Assembly (NCBI RefSeq): GCF_020857975.1
Contig: NZ_JACWUO010000003.1
Location: 1 to 64,000 of the forward strand
Length of the DNA stretch: 64,000 nucleotides
Direction: 5' to 3'
Source: Stenotrophomonas rhizophila
GTDB taxonomy: Bacteria > Pseudomonadota > Gammaproteobacteria > Xanthomonadales > Xanthomonadaceae
Part shown: in pieces, positions 1-8,489 of the stretch
Layout of the letters: each line of letters opens with the position of its first letter
How positions within the stretch are numbered: the stretch's first letter is position 1
Made by a program: the position numbers and the translations under genes
Notes under the pieces: generated by a model
The model's database searches: none
The model's input: only the letters and a program-made list of their open reading frames with translations
What the model was told of the DNA's origin: nothing

Positions 1-5
1 TGGTA

Positions 6-33
6 CCGCCTGCGCTCCACGAAGCGCAGGCGG
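6..33. repeat. Perfect 11-bp inverted repeat (hairpin)
   Basis: Arms of 11 bases at 6-16 and 23-33 are exact reverse complements around a 6-base loop. There is no T-run on either side inside the window, so a rho-independent terminator cannot be confirmed. It lies downstream of the leftward-reading sensor kinase gene and could end that transcript or belong to a gene beyond the left edge. Confidence 0.5.
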
Positions 34-80
34 CCTGAACGCCCCTTGGCAGTGTCCAGAAAAGCTTGACCACCACAGGT

Positions 81-111
81 TTACGGCGTGTCCCGCGAAC
101 CCGCCCACGCC
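81..111. repeat. Truncated copy of the long stem-loop element
   Basis: This stretch closely matches the right arm of the long inverted repeat at 15344-15447: an ACGGCGTGTCCCGC-type start, then AACCC and CCCACGCC-like blocks. The partner left arm is not found nearby. It looks like a remnant or half copy of a dispersed intergenic element. Confidence 0.45.
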
Positions 112-179
112 GCACCCATACGCAGACAATCAGGCAACAACAGCTGTTGCTCTTCCAGTTCTCACCGTCGCCAACACCA

Positions 180-1451
180 TCACCGATAAACGATCGTCGC
201 CTGCGTCCCCTGCCCCAACTCACTGGTCAAGGCGATCTTCCAGCCGAAGCGGTCGCACAGCCGGCGCACGATCGACAGCCCCAGCCCGGTGCCCTGCGGA
301 CGGCTCGGCTCGGCGCGGTAGAACGGCTCGAAGGCCCGCCCCAGCGCCTCGGCCGACATCCCGATCCCGGTATCGCACACCACCACCCGGTCCTCCAGCA
401 CCTCCACCTCGATCTGCCCCTCATCGGTGTAACTGCAGGCATTGCGCAGCAGATTGCTGACCACCACCTGCAGCACCCGCGGCGGCGCGTGCAGGTATAC
501 CGGCCCGGCGCTGTGCACGAACACCTCCACCGGCCGCCCGGCCAGCAGCTCGCGTGCGTTGTCCACCTCGTAGCGGACGATGTCGTTGACATCGAACAGC
601 TCGATCTGCGGCTCCACGTCTGCCTCGCGGGCCAGGATCAGGAAGGCATCGATCACCGCCTCCATGTCGCGCCCGGCGCGCTGGATGCGGTGCAGGCCGC
701 GGCGCAGGCGCGGGGACAGTTCATGGTCGCCCAGCGCCATATCGCTGGCCACCCGGATCACCGTCAACGGCGTGCGCAGCTCGTGGCTGGCGTCGCGGGT
801 GAAATTGCGCTCGCGCGCCACGTGCGCGGTCACCCGCGTGGCCAGCGAATGCAGTGCCGCGGCCAGCTGCCGGGTCTCGCCCTGCATGTCGGCCGGCAAC
901 TTGTCCGGGGCCAGGTCGGTCGCCTCGGGGTGGCCCGGGTCCCAGCGCGACACCCGCCGCGCCAGCCAGTTCACCGGCGACACCAGCCGCTTGGAGGCCC
1001 GGTAGGTGATCCAGGAGGCCCCGTACACCGCCAGCAGGGTCAACAGCACCGGCACGATCCCGAACCAGAACGCCAGCATCTCCGCGCGCGAGCGCAGGAA
1101 CACCAGGTACAACCGCCCTTCCGGCTGCGCATCCACCAGCACCAGCTGGTCGTCGCCCTTGAGCTCGTGGAAGCCGGGCTCAAGACGGCGCAGATTGGCC
1201 GGCAGGCTCAATGGCGACTGCCCGGTCTCCAGCAGGTAACCGCGGATGTTCTGGGTATTGGGCGGCGGCTGCATCGCAGAGGCGTCATGCAGCTGCCAGA
1301 AATAAGCCGCTTCCTCCCGCAGCGCGCTGCTGACCAGGCTGTGCTTGATCACCAGCGACACCAGCCACGCGCCCAGCAGGATGCCCAGGCTGGCCAGCAC
1401 GGCTTGGAGGATGAAGACGATACGTATCTTGCGCGGCAGACCGTGCGGCAT
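180..1451 (-). CDS. Two-component sensor histidine kinase
   Basis: A 423-residue inner-membrane kinase predicted to autophosphorylate and pass phosphate to the response regulator encoded just upstream. Two membrane segments (about 11-35 and 126-148) bracket a roughly 90-residue periplasmic sensor region. The HisKA motif ASHELRTPL carries the likely phosphorylated His223. The ATPase domain has an N box around Asn333, DTGIGM at 360-365 and GTGLGL at 387-392. The gene follows the regulator on the same strand after a 153-base gap that contains a terminator-like hairpin, so kinase levels may be set below those of the regulator. The signal sensed cannot be read from the sequence. Confidence 0.93.
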   Translation of the reverse strand: MPHGLPRKIRIVFILQAVLASLGILLGAWLVSLVIKHSLVSSALREEAAYFWQLHDASAMQPPPNTQNIRGYLLETGQSPLSLPANLRRLEPGFHELKGDDQLVLVDAQPEGRLYLVFLRSRAEMLAFWFGIVPVLLTLLAVYGASWITYRASKRLVSPVNWLARRVSRWDPGHPEATDLAPDKLPADMQGETRQLAAALHSLATRVTAHVARERNFTRDASHELRTPLTVIRVASDMALGDHELSPRLRRGLHRIQRAGRDMEAVIDAFLILAREADVEPQIELFDVNDIVRYEVDNARELLAGRPVEVFVHSAGPVYLHAPPRVLQVVVSNLLRNACSYTDEGQIEVEVLEDRVVVCDTGIGMSAEALGRAFEPFYRAEPSRPQGTGLGLSIVRRLCDRFGWKIALTSELGQGTQATIVYR

Positions 1452-1510
1452 TACGGGGTCCAGAGCGGTTCTCCGCGATTATAGGAAAGCGCGCCGTGAT
1501 TCCATCGTGC

Positions 1511-1546
1511 AAAAAACGACAACGCCCCGGCAAGAGCCGGGACGTC
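1511..1546 (-). terminator. Terminator-like hairpin between regulator and kinase genes
   Basis: Read on the minus strand, a GC-rich stem (CCCGGC, loop TCTT, GCCGGG) is followed within about ten bases by six Ts. It sits between the response regulator stop and the kinase start and may act as a partial terminator within the operon. Confidence 0.5.
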
Positions 1547-1604
1547 GCCTCGATCCGGGGCCCGCAGGACCCCGCCGGTCATGGCCCAACCACCAACAGC
1601 AGCA

Positions 1605-2318
1605 TCAGCTCATCGGTTGGGCGATATCGGCAATACGGTAGCCGGCGCTCTGCACGGTGTGCAGCAGCGGGCGGTCGAACGGCTTGTCGATGATCTTGCG
1701 CAGGTTGTACAGATGGCTGCGCAGGGTGTCCGAGTCGGGCAGGCCGTTGCCCCATATCTCACGCTCGATTTCCTGGCGGGTCACCACGCGCGGCGATTCG
1801 CGCATCAGGATGGTGAGCAGGCGCAGGCCGATCGGCGACAGCTGCAGCTCGGTGCCGGCACGGGTGGCGCGCATGCTGACCGGGTCCAGCACCAGGTCGG
1901 CCACCTTGAGCACTTCCGACCCCACCTGGCGGCGCTCGCGGCGGATCAGCGCACGCAGGCGTGCCTCCAGCTCCTGGATGGCGAACGGCTTGGTCAGGTA
2001 GTCATCGGCGCCAAACCCAAGTCCGGTGAGCTTGTCATCCAGCGTGTCGCGGGCGGTCAGCATCAGTACCGGGGTCGACTTGCGGGCATCGTTACGCAGC
2101 CGGCGACAGACTTCGATGCCATCAAGACGCGGCAGCATCAGGTCCAGCACGACCACGTCGTAGCTGTTCTCCGCCGCCAGCCGATAGCCGTCCAGCCCGT
2201 CCTGGGCGTAATCGACCTCGAAGCCGCGGCCTTCCAGGTATTCACCGATCATCTCGGAAATATTGCGGTTGTCTTCGACCACCAGCACCAGGCCGGAGGT
2301 CTCCTTTGTCTGACGCAT
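1605..2318 (-). CDS. OmpR-family response regulator
   Basis: A 237-residue transcription factor with an N-terminal receiver domain and a C-terminal winged-helix DNA-binding domain. The acidic pair Glu15/Asp16, the phospho-acceptor Asp59 in VVLDLMLP and Lys110 in TKPFA are all present. The C-terminal half shows the OmpR/PhoB wing pattern, including TLRSHLYNLRKIID. The start at 2318 is preferred over the upstream in-frame ATG at 2351 because an AGAGGG ribosome binding site sits just ahead of it. It is the first gene of the pair with the kinase at 180-1451. The regulon is not deducible. Confidence 0.93.
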   Translation of the reverse strand: MRQTKETSGLVLVVEDNRNISEMIGEYLEGRGFEVDYAQDGLDGYRLAAENSYDVVVLDLMLPRLDGIEVCRRLRNDARKSTPVLMLTARDTLDDKLTGLGFGADDYLTKPFAIQELEARLRALIRRERRQVGSEVLKVADLVLDPVSMRATRAGTELQLSPIGLRLLTILMRESPRVVTRQEIEREIWGNGLPDSDTLRSHLYNLRKIIDKPFDRPLLHTVQSAGYRIADIAQPMS

Positions 2319-2418
2319 GGGATTCCCTCTTTCTTCAGCTTTGTGAAACATGCCGCATCGGCAGTGGACGCGATGTGAAGCCGCTCACATCCGGATCGGG
2401 AATAAGGTCAAACCCCGG

Positions 2419-3033
2419 TCACAGCAAGGGTTTGAGCAGGGGCCACACGTTCTCCAGCACCCGCGGCTGCCCGGCTGCGGTGGGGTGCAGGCCGTCGGCC
2501 TGCATCAGCCCGGGCTGCAGCGCCACCCCCTCCAGCAGGAACGGCAGCAGCGGCACCTTGTATTGGCGGGCCAGCCCGGCGTAGACCTCCTTCAGCCGCT
2601 GGCGGTAGGCCGGGCCGTAGTTGGGCGGTACGTCGATGCCCAGCAGCAGCACCTTGGCCCCGGCCTTCTGGCTGGCCACGATCATCTTCTCCAGGTTGCC
2701 GCGCAGCTGCACCGGGGTCAGCCCGCGCAGGGCGTCGTTGCCGCCCAGCTCGATCACCACCACCGACGGCCGGTGCCGGGCCAGCAGGCCCGGCAGGCGG
2801 GTCAGCGCACCGGCGGTGGTCTCGCCGCTGATGCTGGCATTGACGATCGCCGGCGGCGCCTTCATCTGTTGCCTAACCCGCTGCTGAAGCAGGTTTACCC
2901 AGCCCGAAGCGGCCGGGATATTGTGGGCGGCACTGAGGCTGTCGCCGACCACCAGCACCGTAGGGCCGGTGGCCGCCGGTTGCGCGCTGGCCAGCAACGG
3001 CACCAGCAGCAGCCAGGCCAGCAGCCAGCGCAT
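2419..3033 (-). CDS. tesA: Periplasmic GDSL esterase / acyl-CoA thioesterase I (TesA type)
   Basis: A 204-residue SGNH-fold lipase/esterase exported to the periplasm. An N-terminal signal peptide (about 1-17, ending ASA) precedes the catalytic blocks: Ser32 in GDSL, Asn99 in GGND, and Asp180/His183 in DGLHP. In the E. coli homologue the enzyme hydrolyses acyl-CoA and lysophospholipids. The start at 3033 was chosen because it opens directly into the signal peptide. It is divergent from the ABC ATPase gene, the conserved tesA-ybbA-ybbP arrangement, and the two starts lie about 30 bases apart. Confidence 0.92.
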   Translation of the reverse strand: MRWLLAWLLLVPLLASAQPAATGPTVLVVGDSLSAAHNIPAASGWVNLLQQRVRQQMKAPPAIVNASISGETTAGALTRLPGLLARHRPSVVVIELGGNDALRGLTPVQLRGNLEKMIVASQKAGAKVLLLGIDVPPNYGPAYRQRLKEVYAGLARQYKVPLLPFLLEGVALQPGLMQADGLHPTAAGQPRVLENVWPLLKPLL

Positions 3034-3063
3034 CGGACCGGTACCGCCCTTCCACATCGTTGC

Positions 3064-3792
3064 ATGCATTGGAGAATCCTCATCGACAGCCTGTCCCCCC
3101 GCAGCGCGCCCGTCGCCATCGCCGCCCACCAAGTGGGCAAATCCGCGCGTGGCCCGGAGGGTGAAGTCCACATACTGGACAACATTGGCATGACCGTCCA
3201 TGAAGGCGAGAGCGTGGCCATCGTCGGCGCTTCAGGTTCCGGCAAGACCACCCTGCTCGGCCTGCTGGCCGGGCTGGACCTGCCCAGCCGCGGCCGCATC
3301 GCCCTGGCCGGCGCCGAACTCAACGACCTGGACGAAGAAGCCCGCGCGCAGCTGCGCGCACGCGAGGTGGGCTTTGTGTTCCAGAGCTTCCACCTGCTGC
3401 CGGCCTTGACCGCCGCCGAGAACATCGCGCTGCCGCTGGAGCTGGCCGGCCGCGAAGACCCAGCGCGGGTGCGCGAGGTGCTGGAACAGGTCGGGCTCAG
3501 CCATCGCGCGCGCCATTACCCGCGCCAACTGTCCGGCGGCGAGCAGCAGCGGGTGGCGCTGGCGCGTGCCTTCGTGGCCCGGCCGCGCATCCTGTTCGCC
3601 GATGAACCCACCGGCAGCCTGGACCAGGCCACCGGCCAGCAGATCAGCGACCTGCTGTTCGCGCTCAACGCCACCAGCGATACCACCCTGGTGCTAGTCA
3701 CCCATGACCTGCGCCTGGCCCAGCGCTGCCAGCGCATCTACCAGCTCGACGGTGGCCGCCTGGTCGACCGCGTTGCCGGCGCTACGGCATGA
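3064..3792 (+). CDS. ybbA: ABC transporter ATP-binding protein, YbbA/LolD family
   Basis: A 242-residue ATPase subunit for the permease encoded next. It has Walker A GASGSGKT at 55-62, the signature LSGGEQQ at 156-162, Walker B ILFADEPTG with Asp180/Glu181, and the switch His214. The family (MacB/LolD-like) powers lipoprotein handling or efflux from the membrane rather than classical import. The start at ATG 3064 gives the usual length for the family; the open frame extends much further upstream, but that part is antisense to tesA. It overlaps the permease start by four bases, implying coupled translation. Confidence 0.9.
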   Translation: MHWRILIDSLSPRSAPVAIAAHQVGKSARGPEGEVHILDNIGMTVHEGESVAIVGASGSGKTTLLGLLAGLDLPSRGRIALAGAELNDLDEEARAQLRAREVGFVFQSFHLLPALTAAENIALPLELAGREDPARVREVLEQVGLSHRARHYPRQLSGGEQQRVALARAFVARPRILFADEPTGSLDQATGQQISDLLFALNATSDTTLVLVTHDLRLAQRCQRIYQLDGGRLVDRVAGATA

Positions 3793-6275
3793 ATGTGTTC
3801 CGGCATGCCGCCCGGGCGCTGCGCCGGGAATTCCTGGCCGGCGACCTGCTGACCGTGTTCGCCGCGCTGGTGCTGGGCGTGGCGGTGATGACCGCGGTAG
3901 GCACCCTGGTCAACCGGGTCACCCTGGCGCTGACCGGCAGTGCGGCCGAGATGCTCGGTGGCGACCTCGGCCTGAGCGGGCGCGAGGATATTCCGCCGGC
4001 CTTCGCCGCCGCCGCGCAGGCGCGTGGGCTGGCCAGCACGCGCCTGGTCAGCTTCCCCAGCGTGCTGTTCCATGGCGATGCCAGCCAGATGGCCAACATC
4101 AAGGCGGTGGGCGCCGGCTACCCGTTGCGCGGTGAACTGCGCGTGGCCCGCGACCTGCACGGCGGGGCCAGCGAAGCCGCCGGCACGCCACCGCCCGGCC
4201 AGGCCTATGCCGACCCGCGGCTGATGCAGGCACTGGGCCTGGAGGTTGGCGATGCGCTGGAGTTCGGCGCCGGCACGCTCACCGTCAGCCGCGTGCTGCA
4301 GGCCGAGCCGGACACCTCCGGCGAACTGATGCAGTTGTCGCCACCGCTGCTGGTCAACCGCGCCGACGTGGATGCCGCCGGCCTGCTCGGCCCGGGCAGC
4401 CGCGCGTCCTACCGGATGATGTTCGCCGGTGACGCGGCGCGCATCGCCGACTTCCGTACCTGGCTGGCACCGCAGGCCAAGGGTTACCGCATCGTCGGCA
4501 TCGCCGATACCCAGCGCGGCGTGCGCGGCGCGTTCGACCTGGCCGGGCGCTTCCTGTCGCTGGCTGCCTTGCTGGCGGTGCTGCTGGCCGGCGTGGCCAC
4601 CGCGCTGGCGGCCAACCGCTTCGCGCTGCGCCGGATCGACCAGGTGGCCATCCTGCGCTGCCTGGGCGCGCGCCAGCGCGACATCCTCGGCGCGATGGCG
4701 CTGCAGCTGGTGATGCTGGCGGTACCGGCCTGCCTGGTCGGGATCGGCCTGGGCATGGCCGCACAGGCCGGGCTGGTGCAGGCGCTGGGCGGGTTGATTC
4801 CCAACCGGCTGCCGCTGCCGCAGGCCACCCCGGCGCTGAGCGGGGCCGGCATTGGTCTGGTACTGCTGCTCGGCTTTGGCCTGCCGCCGCTGCTGCGGCT
4901 GCGCCGCGTGCCGCCGATGCGGGTGCTCAACCGCAGTTTCGCCGCGCTGCCGCCCAGCTCGCTGCTGGTCTACGCCGCCGCGCTGGCGGCCACGGTGGCG
5001 CTGACCGTGCAGGCCACCGGCGATGTGAAGCTGGCCGGCTGGGTGCTCGGTGGGCTGGCCGCGCTGGCGGCGGTGGCCGGGGCGGTGGGCGCGCTGCTGC
5101 TGTGGCTGCTGCGCACCCTGCAACCGCGCCTGCGCGGACGCTGGAAGCTGGGCCTGGCGGCCCTGACCCGGCGGCGCGGGCTGGCGGTGGTGCAACTGGT
5201 GGGGCTGTCGCTGTCGCTGTGCGCGCTGTTGCTGCTGTCGGTGATCGGGCCGGGCCTGCTGGCGCAGTGGCGCGACCGCCTGCCCACCGACACGCCGAAC
5301 TACTTCCTGATGAACATCCAGCCCGAGCAGCGCGGCGCGGTGGTGGCGGCGCTGGGCGCGCTGGGCGTGGCCGCGCCGGGCATCGAGCCGTTCAGTACCG
5401 GGCGCCTGTTGACGGTCAACGGCCGCCCGCCGCAACGGCAGCAGCGCCAGGACAACAGCAACGAGGACGACGATGCCAACCGCCCGGTCAATTTCTCCTG
5501 GCGGCACGATTTTCCACCGGCCAATACGCTGCTGAGCGGGCGCTACTGGGCAGCGGGCAGCACCGCGGCCGAGGCCTCGATCGAACAGGGCTGGGCCGAA
5601 CGCTACGGCATGAAGCTGGGCGACCGGATCGCGCTGCAGATGGGCGAGCAACAGCGCAGCTTCACCATCACCAGCATCCGCAAGGCCGACTGGGATTCGT
5701 TCCGGGTCAACTTCTTCCTTCTGCTCAACGAGGGGGCGGTCGGCGATGCGCCGTACAACCTGATCACCGCCTTCCACCTGCCGCGCGCGCAGGCACCGGC
5801 ACTGGCCGGGCTGACCCGCGATTACCCGAACATTTCGCTGCTGGACATCGACGGCATCCTGGCGCGGGTACGCGAGGTGGTCGACCGGGTAACCCAGGCG
5901 GTGCAGCTGGTGATGGGCTTCAGCCTGCTGGCCGGGCTGCTGGTGCTGCTGGCCGCGCTGCAGGCCACCGCCGGCGAGCGCCGCTACGACAGCGCGGTGC
6001 TGCGCACGCTGGGCGCCACGCGCACCCAGCTGCGCGGGGCGGTGCTGGTCGAGTTCGGGGCGCTGGGGTTGTTGTCGGCGCTGCTGGCGGTGGGTACCGC
6101 GGCGGTGCTGGGCAGCGTGGTGGCACGGCAGGTGTTCGAGCTGACCCTGAGCCCGCCGTGGGCGCCATTGCTGGCCGGCGGTGCGATCGGGGTGGGCTTG
6201 AGCATGCTGGCCGGCTGGTGGGGCACGCGGCAGATCCTGCATACCCCGCCGGCACTGGCATTGCGCGAGGTGTGA
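3789..6275 (+). CDS. ybbP: ABC transporter permease, YbbP family
   Basis: An 828-residue inner-membrane protein with an N-terminal membrane anchor, a large extracytoplasmic region and two FtsX-like permease blocks (roughly 255-370 and 700-820), plus extra helices in the middle. This double-FtsX layout is typical of YbbP. It pairs with the YbbA-type ATPase, overlapping its stop codon. The E. coli homologues have been linked to lipid or lysophospholipid handling alongside TesA; the substrate here is inferred only from synteny. Confidence 0.9.
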   Translation: MNVFRHAARALRREFLAGDLLTVFAALVLGVAVMTAVGTLVNRVTLALTGSAAEMLGGDLGLSGREDIPPAFAAAAQARGLASTRLVSFPSVLFHGDASQMANIKAVGAGYPLRGELRVARDLHGGASEAAGTPPPGQAYADPRLMQALGLEVGDALEFGAGTLTVSRVLQAEPDTSGELMQLSPPLLVNRADVDAAGLLGPGSRASYRMMFAGDAARIADFRTWLAPQAKGYRIVGIADTQRGVRGAFDLAGRFLSLAALLAVLLAGVATALAANRFALRRIDQVAILRCLGARQRDILGAMALQLVMLAVPACLVGIGLGMAAQAGLVQALGGLIPNRLPLPQATPALSGAGIGLVLLLGFGLPPLLRLRRVPPMRVLNRSFAALPPSSLLVYAAALAATVALTVQATGDVKLAGWVLGGLAALAAVAGAVGALLLWLLRTLQPRLRGRWKLGLAALTRRRGLAVVQLVGLSLSLCALLLLSVIGPGLLAQWRDRLPTDTPNYFLMNIQPEQRGAVVAALGALGVAAPGIEPFSTGRLLTVNGRPPQRQQRQDNSNEDDDANRPVNFSWRHDFPPANTLLSGRYWAAGSTAAEASIEQGWAERYGMKLGDRIALQMGEQQRSFTITSIRKADWDSFRVNFFLLLNEGAVGDAPYNLITAFHLPRAQAPALAGLTRDYPNISLLDIDGILARVREVVDRVTQAVQLVMGFSLLAGLLVLLAALQATAGERRYDSAVLRTLGATRTQLRGAVLVEFGALGLLSALLAVGTAAVLGSVVARQVFELTLSPPWAPLLAGGAIGVGLSMLAGWWGTRQILHTPPALALREV

Positions 6276-6378
6276 GGGCGCGGCGGGGCGGCGCGGCGGC
6301 GGCCTTCAGCCGGCAGTGACACGGTGCGGGGGCGTGCGGCGTTATGCTGCGCGCCCCTGCCTCGTTGAGACCGCCCGG

Positions 6379-6732
6379 ATGCCCGGCACGCCGTTCACTG
6401 CCTACCTCTATCCCGTGCTGCTGCTGTTGGGCAGCAACATCTTCATGACCGTTGCCTGGTACGGGCACCTCAAGTACAAGAGCGCGCCGTTGCTGATGGT
6501 GATCCTGGTCAGCTGGGGCATCGCCTTCTTCGAGTACTGCCTGCAGGTGCCGGGCAACCGGCTGGGCAGCGCGGTGTATTCGGCGCCGCAGCTCAAGGGC
6601 ATGCAGGAGGTGATCACGCTGGTGGTGTTCGCAGTGTTCTCGGCGGTGTACCTGGACCAGCCGTTGAAATGGAACCACTACGCCGCGTTCGGCTTGATCG
6701 TGGTGGCCGCGTTGCTGATGTTCAAGGAATGA
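6379..6732 (+). CDS. DMT-family small membrane protein (DUF486)
   Basis: A 117-residue integral membrane protein with four hydrophobic segments and the signature region around FFEYCLQVPGNRLGS, matching the DUF486/DMT family of small transporter-like proteins. The start at 6379 is preferred over 6316 because it opens directly into the first membrane segment. It stands alone between ybbP and the heme operon. The substrate is unknown. Confidence 0.8.
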   Translation: MPGTPFTAYLYPVLLLLGSNIFMTVAWYGHLKYKSAPLLMVILVSWGIAFFEYCLQVPGNRLGSAVYSAPQLKGMQEVITLVVFAVFSAVYLDQPLKWNHYAAFGLIVVAALLMFKE

Positions 6733-6750
6733 GGGCAACGCCATCGTTCC

Positions 6751-6780
6751 GGTAGCAACCGACCGTTGGTCGGTTGACGC
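6751..6780. repeat. SMAG-type REP palindrome
   Basis: GGTAG is followed by the palindrome AACCGACCGTTGGTCGGTT, the GTAG-headed layout of Stenotrophomonas REP sequences. Confidence 0.7.
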
Positions 6781-6856
6781 ACTGGCGTCTCTCTGCACAG
6801 AGTGAAGGGCAGCGGGCAGCCCTTCATCATGAATGGCGCTGAGCCGGTGGGAAAGC

Positions 6857-6880
6857 AGCCACGCATGGCGTGGCTCTACC
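6857..6880. repeat. SMAG-type REP overlapping the end of the DUF6607 gene
   Basis: Palindrome AGCCACGC / GCGTGGCT followed by CTACC. The TAG stop codon of the minus-strand gene at 6876-7817 is contributed by this repeat. A second copy of the same palindrome type is at 40251-40280. Confidence 0.7.
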
Positions 6881-7817
6881 GCGCGACTTCTGCAGGCGCC
6901 TTTTCCACCCACTGCTTGAACACCGCGTCGATCTGCGCGTCCTTGACCTTCTTGCCGTCCTGGATGTCCTGGGCCTGGGTGAACAGCGGAATGATCATCG
7001 CCATCCCGTCCAGCTTGGTCTTCAGGTGCACGCCCGGCGCCTGGCCAAGGAAACCGTTCCAGCGCTGGCGCACCTTGCTCCAGTAGCCGGCCGTTGCGGT
7101 CCAGTAATCGTAGGCCGGTTTGAAATCCACCTCGGTGGTCTTGTTGTAATCGTTGAAGCCGAACTCGCGGGCGATCTCCTGCTGGCTGCCATCGGCACCG
7201 CGCAGGATCTTGGTGTTGAACTGTTCGTGGGTCCAGCCGTTCGGCGTCAAGGTATGCCGGTTGACCACCGCCAGCGCGTTGTAGTCGCTGCGCCGGGTGT
7301 ACTCGCGGCGCGGCAGCGGGCGCCAGCCCAGGTCGCTGGTCCAGGTGGCCACGCCGTTGGCGTAGGCCCACTTGCCGGTGCCGCAGTAGCGTGGCGCGTC
7401 GCTGACCTCGTATACGCACTGGGTCCATGCACCGGCATTGACCGCCGCCGGAATGCTGCGCACCTGCCAGGTCTGGTCGGCGCTGAACTCGAAACGGTTC
7501 GGTGCCTCGTAGACCCAGTCCTGGCGCCAGTGCTTGGTCACGTGGCCGCTCTTGGGATCCACCAGCAGGTGCTGCAGGACCACCCGCTTCGGGCTGTCCT
7601 CCACCACGATCACCACCTCGTTGCCACCGCTGCGCACGGCCGGCGCGCGCTCATAGCCCGGCTTGAGCAGCACGGTTTCGTCGAAGGCGAAATCGACGAT
7701 GTATTCGCCCTTCATCGCCATGATGCTGTCGTGGTCGCGCTGCAGCGTGGAGGGCTGGGCGTAGGCGGCGGCACTGCTGGCAAGCAGGACCACTACGCTG
7801 GCTGTCTGGAGTTTCAT
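6876..7817 (-). CDS. Exported DUF6607-family protein of the heme operon
   Basis: A 313-residue secreted or periplasmic protein with a clear signal peptide (1-21, ending AYAQ). The rest resembles the uncharacterised DUF6607 family: several Trp/Tyr-rich segments and a conserved C-terminal half. The start at 7817 has a good AAGGA-type binding site and opens into the signal sequence. It is the last gene of the hemP-TonB receptor operon, which suggests an iron or heme role, but no catalytic motif is evident. Its stop codon falls inside a REP palindrome. Confidence 0.8.
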   Translation of the reverse strand: MKLQTASVVVLLASSAAAYAQPSTLQRDHDSIMAMKGEYIVDFAFDETVLLKPGYERAPAVRSGGNEVVIVVEDSPKRVVLQHLLVDPKSGHVTKHWRQDWVYEAPNRFEFSADQTWQVRSIPAAVNAGAWTQCVYEVSDAPRYCGTGKWAYANGVATWTSDLGWRPLPRREYTRRSDYNALAVVNRHTLTPNGWTHEQFNTKILRGADGSQQEIAREFGFNDYNKTTEVDFKPAYDYWTATAGYWSKVRQRWNGFLGQAPGVHLKTKLDGMAMIIPLFTQAQDIQDGKKVKDAQIDAVFKQWVEKAPAEVAR

Positions 7818-7888
7818 CTGGGGTTCCTTCAGGAGTGGCATGCAAAAAAATCCTGGCCGTCCGCGGCCAACGAGGTTCCTTGGTTCGA

Positions 7889-8485
7889 TCACAGGCGGAT
7901 CAGCGGCGCCTCGGCGGGGTCGCGCAGCGGCGGGGCAAGGCGCGTGGCCGAGGCACAGCAGCAATCATCGACCCACAGTTCGCCTTCGGCCCCTTCCATG
8001 TGGCCGATGCGGCGCGCCGCGTCGGCCCCCAGCGACGACAGCGAGGCCAGGCTGGCCGACAGCGGCTGCCCGTCGCCGGCGTGCAGGCGCAGCGCGCACA
8101 TCCGCCACGGCTCGGCGCCCAGACGCGTGGCCAGGCGCCGCCACAGCCGCTCGGCCACGCTGCCATCGTTGACCGGCTCCGGCCGCGCCGGGAACGCCGA
8201 CACCAGCCGGTCCCAGGCCAGGAAGTCGCTGTCCGGCAGCAGGTACAGCCGCCAGCAGCAGCGGCCGCGCGCATCGGAGAAGCACAGGCTTTCGCGGATG
8301 CCCTCGCTGTCCATGCCATGGCAGGCATGCGCGCAGACCGCGTGTTTCCAGCCGCCCAGCTCGCTGCTCTCCGGGCGGTACAGGCACAGCACGGTGCCCA
8401 GCGATGCCAGCTGCCGCGCGGTGGGAAGGCGGCCGGGGTACCGCGCCCGGTCGGTCGATCGCAGTGCGGACAGGGCGCGGCTCAT
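7889..8485 (-). CDS. Unknown protein of the heme-uptake operon
   Basis: A 198-residue predicted cytoplasmic protein with no signal peptide or membrane helix. It has several Cys-rich spots (CAHACH near 51-56, GRCCWR, DDCCC) that could bind metal or heme. It starts four bases after the TonB receptor stop codon, so translation is probably coupled. Position suggests a role in heme release, handling or trafficking after import. I do not recognise the family with certainty; proteins at this position are sometimes called hemin transport proteins, but no direct motif supports that. Confidence 0.75.
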   Translation of the reverse strand: MSRALSALRSTDRARYPGRLPTARQLASLGTVLCLYRPESSELGGWKHAVCAHACHGMDSEGIRESLCFSDARGRCCWRLYLLPDSDFLAWDRLVSAFPARPEPVNDGSVAERLWRRLATRLGAEPWRMCALRLHAGDGQPLSASLASLSSLGADAARRIGHMEGAEGELWVDDCCCASATRLAPPLRDPAEAPLIRL

Positions 8486-8489
8486 AGGG

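Noticed and set aside
3738-6242. 834-codon minus-strand frame opposite ybbP
   Set aside because: Pro/Arg/Gln-rich shadow translation typical of antisense frames in high-GC DNA; the plus-strand permease has clear membrane and FtsX features.
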